Assembly: GCA_964578485.1 (NCBI GenBank)
Contig: CAZODA010000011.1
Span: 12,057-76,056 of the forward strand
Direction of reading: 5' to 3'
DNA from: CAZODA01 sp964578485
GTDB lineage: Bacteria; Bacteroidota; Bacteroidia; Bacteroidales; Marinilabiliaceae
Length of the DNA stretch: 64,000 nt
Part shown: positions 44,401-51,800 of the stretch, in pieces
Layout: each line of letters begins with the position of its first letter
Numbering within the stretch: position 1 is the first letter of the stretch
Program-made: the position numbers and the translations under genes
Notes under the pieces: model-generated
Databases searched by the model: none
Told to the model about the DNA's origin: nothing
Seen by the model: only the letters and a program-made list of their open reading frames with translations

Positions 44401-45128
44401 ATTGAAGCACCTGCCCATATCAAATTAGAATAGGGATGTTGCAAATAATAGTTTTGCAATTGATGAAGAACTATCCATAATGTTATTAGGGAGAGTAAAT
44501 AAAATATTCTGCTTATTGGTTCAGTTTTTGGTGGTGGAGTTTTACTTCTAAAGGGTATAAGACTAAATAGATGCTTTCCGTTTTCATCGTTAATTGGGAT
44601 ATATTCGGGTGCCGGGCTTCGGCTGACTAAAATTGAAGGGTCTAATCCGAATTTTGCCGGAAAGCCATCTTCAAGAAATTGGTTTTGATAGGGATATTCC
44701 CATTTTAAAAGTGCAAATGCAACCACCAACAAATCACCACTTTGCCAATAATCGGCGAGATACCAGCCATTATCAAGTTTAACAAGTGGGTTTTTGAAAT
44801 ATTGTGGATTAATTCCTTCAATTGGAAGCAAATGGTTGGTCCATGCAAGCAGGTCATTGCCTATGAATACCAAGATGTCATTTTTCTTCAGATTGAGAGA
44901 ATCGATTTGTTGCCATAATTTCTGATGGGATAATACCTCATCAAAATTTATTGTCTTCAATAGAGTTCTCAGGTCAGAACGCATATTATGCACTAATTTT
45001 TCGATATGGTCAGAAGGGAAGCCGGTATCAGAATGTTTTTCTGACCAATATCTGAACATTCCCCCTGTCAGAAGTAAGAGGAAAAAAAGGATTATGCCAT
45101 GGTACAGTGCTCTGTATTTTTTAAGCAT
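41409..45128 (-). CDS. large membrane sensor histidine kinase (NtrY-like)
   Basis: A 1239-residue kinase. A helix near residues 9-25 precedes an extracytoplasmic segment, then many membrane helices lie at about 210-480, followed by a second extracytoplasmic region and helices at about 722-740 and 759-780. A further sensor segment (about 800-920) leads to a helix and HAMP domain (about 946-1000). The kinase core has AHEIKNPLTPMKLSIQYLRR with phospho-acceptor H1021, an N box (NLIKNAIQSIPD), DNGKGI and GGMGLGLAIARK. No response regulator gene is adjacent, so the partner is elsewhere. The two-part sensor with a multi-helix insert is unusually large. Confidence 0.9.
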   Translation of the reverse strand: MLKKYRALYHGIILFFLLLLTGGMFRYWSEKHSDTGFPSDHIEKLVHNMRSDLRTLLKTINFDEVLSHQKLWQQIDSLNLKKNDILVFIGNDLLAWTNHLLPIEGINPQYFKNPLVKLDNGWYLADYWQSGDLLVVAFALLKWEYPYQNQFLEDGFPAKFGLDPSILVSRSPAPEYIPINDENGKHLFSLIPFRSKTPPPKTEPISRIFYLLSLITLWIVLHQLQNYYLQHPYSNLIWAGASIFFSFIYYALIWGKKALIPKDSILFSPHHFAMSELLPSLGHFLLFTLLIFIIAFWFFRFYQLPPSFNKRSFSKTRWFLTLIVFLIICSILLIFINQLFYKLAYHSSGPLIITKIIDLDLIALIKILIVALLLLSFLIVLERVIIILLIYYSRKQLFVSFLILTITLILIFGGIGVGDSDWAFLFFIVCSSLLIFLHKRPHMSHSYSNFLLFSGLFAIYAGIIMTDLSIRKEESNRELLIENLSFQLMRDEDPIAEMYLSEIENQISNDATLTRLLTMPEIDPDAIRNHLEKYYFYGYWSRYDLQVIPCWPEGNLYIEETGEIQNCYNYFFQILDNEGYTIANSKHFHYLDNQLGRVSYFGVFRFFPNDPIRETSLFIELYSQVFFEGPGYPELLVSDREYSRLKLMDKYSYAKYLNGHLVKRSGEYLYKNELTHFQEPLYNKTFFKEGDYSHLVYKPANNISIVLSYKDYSLSDVFMAFSIFFMFFFLSGALLILFMQWQTSGFSFIISIQKRIQVAFVALMLVMLIIVATGTVAYTSHQFKQRHLELLENKVQSVLRELEYKVGFDGPETTIPEEYLNYQLQMISNIFHADFNLYNTEGKLIATSRDELFRNGLAGHQMNPTAYHKLAYTDSDNYLAEEQIGNLSYLSFYVPVLDRDNRMLGFANLPYFVGNNELHEEISSVIVTIINFYLIFSFIAIGFAVFMARQITRPLLMLQDKISRINLDKFNEKIDYKGKDEIGNLVTEYNRMVDELAVSAEKLAKTERDLAWREMAKQIAHEIKNPLTPMKLSIQYLRRAWKDQVKDFDDYLKRVTDTLIEQINTLSSIASEFSKFAQLPSEKAKIINLIDKINSSRQLFENYSNISFTFDTGGLDKILVKADSELLSGVFNNLIKNAIQSIPDKKHGRIEIKISINEQKVIIAIKDNGKGIATEIKNKLFVPSFTTKSGGMGLGLAIARKTIENAGGSIWFETEIEKGSVFYVELPIYSESSGPKSST

Positions 45129-45355
45129 TTTAGTTTAAGTAATATTTATTCCAACCATTTATGCACTCGGCTTTCATTGTAGGCAAAGCGGAAGGATCCA
45201 ACGACCGTTTGCTTTACTCAGATATAAAGCAGCTTAAATTATATTTGATTGCATATAAAAAAAAACAATTTAAAACTCATGTAAATATATAGATTATTTC
45301 CTGCAATAATTATGCAATAATAGTATTGTTGCTACTATCTCTTTATTAAATTGCT

Positions 45356-45829
45356 TTATTCATGATGATATGGGTCGTTATTAATAATTGAAAGTGCACG
45401 ATATAGTTGTTCGGCAAATATTAGTCGTACCATTTGATGTGAAAATGTCATTTTTGAAAGACTTAATAAAAAATCAGCCCTATTGTATATTTGCTCCGAA
45501 AAGCCATAAGCTCCTCCAATAACAAAAACAAGTCGGCGAAGCCCTTTTATCATTTGCAGCTCCATGAAAGAAGCAAAATCTTTTGATCCCAATTCTTTAC
45601 CTTTAACATCCAATAATACTACAAAATCGCCTTTGGAAATATTTTTTAAAATCTCTTCCCCTTCTTTTATTTTTATATCTTTTTCAGGAATCTTTTTGCC
45701 TTTCTTAATTTCCTTTATATATATTGTTTCAAAAGGGATATACTTTGAAATGCGATCAAAATATATTTTTGTAGCAGTGACCAACCAAGTTGCATTTGTA
45801 TGGCCGATCATAACTAAATATGATTTCAT
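45356..45829 (-). CDS. rlmH: 23S rRNA pseudouridine-1915 N3-methyltransferase
   Basis: A 157-residue SPOUT methyltransferase that modifies pseudouridine 1915 in helix 69 of 23S rRNA. GDFVVLLDVKGKELGSKDFA (67-86), FVIGGAYGFSEQIYNRA (102-118) and the C-terminal LSKMTFSHQMVRLIFAEQLY with YHHE are the family's knot and active-site segments. Length is standard. Single gene, divergent from the DUF4783-like gene. Confidence 0.97.
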   Translation of the reverse strand: MKSYLVMIGHTNATWLVTATKIYFDRISKYIPFETIYIKEIKKGKKIPEKDIKIKEGEEILKNISKGDFVVLLDVKGKELGSKDFASFMELQMIKGLRRLVFVIGGAYGFSEQIYNRADFLLSLSKMTFSHQMVRLIFAEQLYRALSIINNDPYHHE

Positions 45830-45976
45830 TACGTATAAAGTTTAAAGAGATGTAAAAAACAAAATAATCTTTATGGTTCCAAATTTGTGGTTTGGTTTTT
45901 GCTGGTTAGAGCCTAAAGATTTTATAATTTTCATACAGTAATATTAAAAAGACTAGTATGATTAATGAGTTATGAA

Positions 45977-46381
45977 ATGAAGACAACAGTTTACACATTA
46001 ATTTTTCTTTTTTCTTTTCTTTCCTTTAATATAGCTCATGGTCAAACTGACGGGACACTTGAAGAAAGTATAATAAGGGCGACAAGGAATGCCAATTCTG
46101 TTGAATTGGCAAATTATTTCAATCAACGTATAGAATTGATATTACCCGATAAATCAGGAGTTTTTAGTAAGGAACAGGCACAATTTTTAATGAAGGAGTT
46201 TTTCGATTCTTACAAGCCACTTTCTTTTGAGATAATCCATCAGGGGATCCGTGAAAATGCTACCTTTGCAATTGGCAGGTACCATTATAATAATGGACAA
46301 TTTAGAATATTATTTCTTGCCAAAACCATAGAAAATCAAATGTTAATACATCAAATTCGTATTGAACCTCAGGATGGATAA
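45977..46381 (+). CDS. DUF4783-like exported small protein
   Basis: From the ATG at 45977 the product has 134 residues (an upstream ATG at 45965 adds four). Signal peptide MKTTVYTLIFLFSFLSFNIA, ending HGQ, then a single NTF2-like alpha/beta domain: NANSVELANYFNQRIELILP, KEQAQFLMKEFFDSYKPLSF and GRYHYNNGQFRILFL. It matches the Bacteroidota family DUF4783, a periplasmic or lipid-exposed protein of unknown role. Its stop overlaps the start of nadC by 8 bases, a conserved-looking coupling. Confidence 0.82.
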   Translation: MKTTVYTLIFLFSFLSFNIAHGQTDGTLEESIIRATRNANSVELANYFNQRIELILPDKSGVFSKEQAQFLMKEFFDSYKPLSFEIIHQGIRENATFAIGRYHYNNGQFRILFLAKTIENQMLIHQIRIEPQDG

Positions 46382-47216
46382 GAAACTTTTAGTACAATTT
46401 ATTGAAAATGCATTGAGTGAGGATATTGGTGATGGGGATCATTCAACTCTTTGTTCTATATCTGAAAATACAGTAGGTAAAGTCCAACTTTTAGTAAAGG
46501 AAAAAGGAATTCTTGCAGGCCTTGATCTTGCTACTGAAATATTAAAATTTGTTGAACCTGATATTGGTTTAAAAATTTTACTCTCAGATGGGAGTACAAT
46601 TAAGCCCGGTGATATTGTTTTTATTGCTGAGGGAAAAGTTCATACCTTACTCAAAACTGAGCGCTTAATTTTAAATATAATGCAACGGATGAGCGGGATT
46701 GCAACAAAAACAAATGAATATGTAAAGTGCTTGGATGGTTTATCAACAAAAATTCTTGATACCAGAAAAACTACCCCGGGAATTAGAATGTTGGAGAAGG
46801 CTGCTGTAAAAATTGGTGGAGGCGAAAACCATCGCTTCGGACTCTTTGATATGATCTTGCTTAAAGATAACCATATAGACTTTGCCGGTAGTATTGAAAA
46901 GGCTATAAATGCTGCAAATGAATATCTTAAAAAAACCAACAAAAATTTGAAGATAGAAGTTGAAGTGCGTAATTTTGACGAGTTAAATGAGGTACTTCGT
47001 GTTGGAGGCATTGATCGTATTATGCTTGATAATTTTGATATACCTTCTACTTTTAAGGCTGTTGAATTAATTAAGGGACGCTACGAAACAGAATCATCAG
47101 GAGATATTACTATTGAAAACTTGCGTGCTTACGGAGAAACAGGGGTAGATTTTATTTCTGTAGGAGCTTTAACTCACCATATCAAAAGCCTTGATATGAG
47201 CTTAATAGCTATTTGA
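46374..47216 (+). CDS. nadC: nicotinate-nucleotide pyrophosphorylase (carboxylating)
   Basis: Starting at ATG 46374 the enzyme has 280 residues; an upstream TTG at 46362 is less likely. It converts quinolinate and PRPP to nicotinate mononucleotide. Visible signatures are EDIGDGDHST (quinolinate site), LNIMQRMSGIATKT, DTRKTTPGIRMLEKAAVKIG and a TIM-barrel C-terminus with IEVEVRN and IMLDNF. The start lies inside the preceding coding sequence, so translation is probably coupled. Confidence 0.95.
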   Translation: MDKKLLVQFIENALSEDIGDGDHSTLCSISENTVGKVQLLVKEKGILAGLDLATEILKFVEPDIGLKILLSDGSTIKPGDIVFIAEGKVHTLLKTERLILNIMQRMSGIATKTNEYVKCLDGLSTKILDTRKTTPGIRMLEKAAVKIGGGENHRFGLFDMILLKDNHIDFAGSIEKAINAANEYLKKTNKNLKIEVEVRNFDELNEVLRVGGIDRIMLDNFDIPSTFKAVELIKGRYETESSGDITIENLRAYGETGVDFISVGALTHHIKSLDMSLIAI

Positions 47217-47225
47217 TTATTTATA

Positions 47226-47251
47226 TTTTTTCAATTTGTTTTTTCAATTTG
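47226..47251. repeat. 13-bp perfect tandem duplication
   Basis: TTTTTTCAATTTG occurs twice head to tail just after nadC, followed by TTTTTTGAA. With the A/T-only composition it is likely replication slippage; a weak hairpin is possible, but I see no strong terminator. Confidence 0.7.
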
Positions 47252-47374
47252 TTTTTTGAATAAGATAGAAACATAAGAGAACAAAACAAGCTGATTACTT
47301 GTTTGATATAGTAATAAGTATTAGCATCGATTACTATCTTTTTGCCTTGCTAATAAGCTAAAAACAGGCTAATC

Positions 47375-48655
47375 ATGTCAAAGTATCAATCAGATTTTAA
47401 TAATCATAATAAAAAACAAGTAATTGTAATAGGTGGAGGTTTTGCCGGTTTACAATTCGTTCGCAATTTGGACAAAGGCATGTTTAATGTTTTACTTATC
47501 GATAAAATTAATCATCATCAGTTTCAACCTTTATTTTATCAAGTAGCCACATCACAAATTGAACCGGCAAGTATATCCTTTCCTTTTCGCAATATTTTCA
47601 AAAACCAAAATAATGTTCAGATCCGAATGGCTGAACTATTGCGAATAAATTCCGAGGAACAAACAATAACAACAAATATTGGTGATTTTAACTATGACTT
47701 GTTGGTATTGGCAACAGGATGCAAGACTAATTTTTTTGGTAATTCAAATATTCAACAAAATTCTTTCTCTCTCAAAACAACTTATGATGCTATAACAATT
47801 AGGAATCATATTCTTCTTACTTTTGAAAAAGTTATGGCTGCCAAAAAAGAAGAGCGTGAGAGTTTGCTGAACCTTGCCATTGTGGGAGGGGGGCCTACCG
47901 GAGTAGAGCTTGCAGGAGCTTTTGCTGAGATCAAAAATGAAATACTCCCAAAAGATTATCATGATGTTGATTTTTCTAAGTTTACAATTCGCCTGATCGA
48001 AGGTAGTGATAGATTACTTGGAAGTATGAGTAGTCAATCGGGGAAAGCAGCTATGGGCTATTTAAAAAAAATGGGAGTGACTATACAAACCAACACTTTT
48101 GTTAAAGAGTATGATGGGGAAATACTTACCTTAAGTTCCAATGAGACTGTTAAGACAAAAAATGTAATATGGGCTGCCGGTGTTACGGGATCTGTAATTG
48201 AGGGTTTGTCTGGCTATGCTTTCACTTCACGGGGAAGGTTAAAAGTTGATCGTTATAGTGTTATAGATGGTTATGAAAATATTTATGCACTTGGTGATAT
48301 TGCTTATATGGAAACTCCAAAGTATCCTGAAGGCCACCCTCAAGTTGCTAATGTGGCGATAAACCAGGCTAAGCTATTGGCAAAAAACTTGAAACGGAAG
48401 TTGAAAAACCAAGCTTTAAAAGAGTATGAATATTTTGATTTAGGTTCTATGGCTACAATAGGAAGGAATAAAGCTGTTGTTGACCTTCCTTTTATAAGGT
48501 TTAGAGGCTATCTTGCTTGGCTTGTATGGATGTTTCTTCATTTGATGCTGATTTTAAGTGTGCGAAACAAATTGATTATTTTTATTAATTGGGCCTGGTT
48601 GTATGTAACAAAAAATACTTCGCTACGATTGATACTTACGCCTCAAAAAACATAA
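47375..48655 (+). CDS. ndh: type II NADH dehydrogenase-like FAD oxidoreductase
   Basis: A 426-residue flavoprotein. VIVIGGGFAGLQFVRNL (about 15-31) is the FAD-binding fold, QFQPLFYQVATSQIEPASIS is typical of the NDH-2 family, NLAIVGGGPTGVELAGAFAE (about 168-187) binds NADH, and YALGDIAYMETP the flavin. The hydrophobic C-terminus (about 370-410) would attach it to the inner membrane. It oxidises NADH and passes electrons to quinone without proton pumping. It stands alone before a strong bidirectional hairpin. Confidence 0.92.
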   Translation: MSKYQSDFNNHNKKQVIVIGGGFAGLQFVRNLDKGMFNVLLIDKINHHQFQPLFYQVATSQIEPASISFPFRNIFKNQNNVQIRMAELLRINSEEQTITTNIGDFNYDLLVLATGCKTNFFGNSNIQQNSFSLKTTYDAITIRNHILLTFEKVMAAKKEERESLLNLAIVGGGPTGVELAGAFAEIKNEILPKDYHDVDFSKFTIRLIEGSDRLLGSMSSQSGKAAMGYLKKMGVTIQTNTFVKEYDGEILTLSSNETVKTKNVIWAAGVTGSVIEGLSGYAFTSRGRLKVDRYSVIDGYENIYALGDIAYMETPKYPEGHPQVANVAINQAKLLAKNLKRKLKNQALKEYEYFDLGSMATIGRNKAVVDLPFIRFRGYLAWLVWMFLHLMLILSVRNKLIIFINWAWLYVTKNTSLRLILTPQKT

Positions 48656-48794
48656 ATAAAGATTTTAGCCTGGAGTTTCTTTTTGTGTTAATGGAAATAA
48701 TCATTTAAAAGATAATTGTAGCCGCAAATAAACTACGGCCTCGCCCCATATTTCGAAAGATGAATTTCAGCATCATATAATTATTTCGTGAAAC

Positions 48795-48858
48795 GGAAAT
48801 GCGCCTTTGCCTGCCGGGGTGGTTTTGAATGACAGGCATAGGCAAGTTTCCTTTTTTC
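48795..48858. terminator. long bidirectional hairpin between convergent genes
   Basis: GGAAATGCGCCTTTGCCTG (48795-48813) pairs with CAGGCATAGGCAAGTTTCC (48833-48851) at 15 of 19 positions around an 18-base loop, followed by a T-run at 48852-48857. It lies between the 3' ends of the + strand oxidoreductase and the - strand giant protease gene. Confidence 0.7.
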
Positions 48859-48866
48859 AATGTTTT

Positions 48867-51800
48867 TTATTTATAATGGAATTTTAGGTTTATTTTGATG
48901 TCTGGGTCTGAGAAGTCACTGTATTCATAAGAATTTGTTCCACTATCAATAATATTCCCCTCATTGTCATATCTTATTGATGTGAAAGTTTCAGACATGT
49001 TAATTAAAATTTCCAAAGTATGCTCAGTATTGATGGTTTCAAAATCATGATGGCTACCATTTAAGGCTTCATATTCAATAGTTTCAAAATTCAGTACATC
49101 TTTTAACTCTAATTTTTGTTCTAAATGAGTTTCAAGGTGAGTGTATTCTGAGTGTTCCTTTCCTTTTTCATCGGTATAGGCACCATATTTTTGTATGTTT
49201 ATATTGTTTTGAATAATTGTTAAATCACCTGTTAAATAATTATAGAAAATTGTTTGCCAAACATCGTTACTTATCAATGAGGTTGGTAGATATGGTCCAT
49301 TTTGAACTTCATAACTGTTTTGAAATTTAGCCTCGGTAACAACTGTATTGTTATCAATCAATTGTTTGTAATTTTCATAGTTTGATATTTTAAAATTCCA
49401 AAATGCGCTAATGCTTGAATAATTCATATTCCCCGATATAATAAATTGCTCCTTATTTCCATTACTGAAAATATGGATTGGCGCATTTCCAACCCTGGCA
49501 ATTACCAAGTCTTGTATATTTATAATTGGCATTGCTTTTATGGTAAATTTCGCATTAAAATTGTTATCGAAATTTATAATAGAAGGGCACTTTTTATTAA
49601 CAAACAACAGAAATGATGTGTTGTTATATCTTTCTGAATTATGATGATCTTTAGCTTCCAAGAGAATTGAATAATTTAGGGAATCTGTAATTTCCTCAAA
49701 CATTACTTTTTTATCCTCATAATTATAATAGCCATAATATACCCTGCCATATTCATTTACTTCATTAATGCGCTTATATTCTATTATTAATGGGTTTTTA
49801 TTGTTGTTATTATTTAAAAACAATATTTTCGAAGCTAAATATGGCACATTAAACTCTATAGTTTCAGCTTCTTCAGGATACTCTTCATCCAGTATATTCC
49901 AATTTAATTTATCAACATAGCTTCCTTTGTTTTGTGATTTTATATTTCCTAAGAGATAGGTAAAAGGATTACCTTCTTCAGTGTTTAAAAGTGTGAAATT
50001 TTTATTGTCTCCGCTTAATATGTATCTGATATAATCATCATACTCATCGCCAATTGTAGTTGAATGGTTTGAGTCTAAATAACTATTTATATATGTTCTC
50101 CAGGATGAACTTAGAGGATAATAAAACATAGCATCTTTAAGAAGTTTTGCAGCATCAAGTTTAATTTTGCTATATGTTCTCATATAATGTAGAAAAGCAC
50201 TTGAAATGTTTGCATCATAAGAATCAACTGTGAACTTTTCAATTAAGGGAATAAAGCTATAAGAACCATCATCCCATGGCTTGGCAAGTAAGTCGAAAAT
50301 CGAGCTTAAATTTTTTATTGTTTTTCTTGCTTTCATCAGGTTTATTTCCGGTTCTGTATCTTTCATTTCGTCTGCAGACCAAACCATTCTGTCAGCCAAT
50401 GGAGCATGGGCTTCTGCAAAGAAATAATTTGATGTTTTAACATCCACAAATGCAGATTGTATAAAATGCATATATTCATGAGCTAAAGTCTTTTTTAACA
50501 CATCAGCCTCGATGGCAAGCAAGGTGTTTATATAAAAATAAGCATCAGAATATCCTGCTGCAGTAATAAAACCATAAGCCTCTCCAAAGCCTCTAATTCC
50601 TGCTAATCCTGAATCTGTATTTTTCACATAAACTGTAAATTTCTTTCTCACCTGAAAATTATTGAGGCCTAAAGAATCAAATTTAGTTATGATTTGTTTC
50701 ATAAATTCAGCTATATCTTGAATAAGAAGTGGTGTTCCGCCTTTATCAGGATCACAATTAGAGTTGTGCCAAGGCATAAAGTTGTTCATTTTGTAGTTGG
50801 TATCATGATAGATATTATAATTACTAATCTCCGGAGAGCCTTCAACATATCTGTATATTATATTTACTTTTTCACTTTCGAGTTTGTGAGAATATTGTGG
50901 GTCCTTCAGCCATTCAAAAAAGCCTAATTTCGTGAGGTGGTGGGTACTAAAATAAACTCCATCATGCTTATATGAAACTCCTCCATATTCGAATTCAACC
51001 CATTCTTTTATGGTTTCATCATAATACACAGCTTTTATTTCCGGTATTTTAAAATCTTCTATTTCAGAAACATCTATATTCCTTAGTATAATTTCAATAG
51101 GATATTCAAAATCACCCTGCAAATCAGTTGAGACATCGTAAACGGAGCTTAGTTTATAGCCTTCAGGAGCTTCAGGAGCATCATGGATTTTTGAAATAGT
51201 GAGTTTGAAATCGTGGTCTGCAAATCCTGCCGGAATAATAACTTCTATGCTGTCTCGTATAATACTAAGGCTGTTGTTTTTTACATTTATAATTTCCTCA
51301 TATAATAGTTCCTCTTCATAAGGAGATATTTTTATTTCTTCGCTAATTAAAGGATCGCAGTTTCCTTCTTGAAGAACACATCTATACCATGCGGTTTGTT
51401 GTGGATTAATTACAAGTTCATCATCAGAAAGAGAAAATACATTATCATACAAATCTATATCACTCATTTCTTTTGATAAGATGTTCCAAGAATTTTTATC
51501 AATTGAAATTTCCCAATTAATGCTGCCTCGCTTTTTGAAAGGTGAGACTAAGGTAACTTTTTCATCTTTTATTGTTTTGTCTATAAGGTCGTCAGAATAA
51601 AGTAAAAAAGATTCAGGGTAAAGAGAGAGCAACTGTTCTTTTTCATTCATAACTGAAATCGTTAAAGCTTCGCTCTCTAAATAACGTATAAGCTCAAAAT
51701 ATAATCCGGGTTCAAAATCATAAGTTGGTGCTGAGTTGTTTAAGATCCGACAATAATATTTTTTTGGACTATCGCCTTCCAACATATTTATCTTTAAAAG

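Noticed and set aside
45183..45212. GCAAAGCGG/CCGTTTGC hairpin as a terminator of rlmH
   Set aside because: The stem is short with a bulge and no U-run follows on the - strand, so termination cannot be supported.
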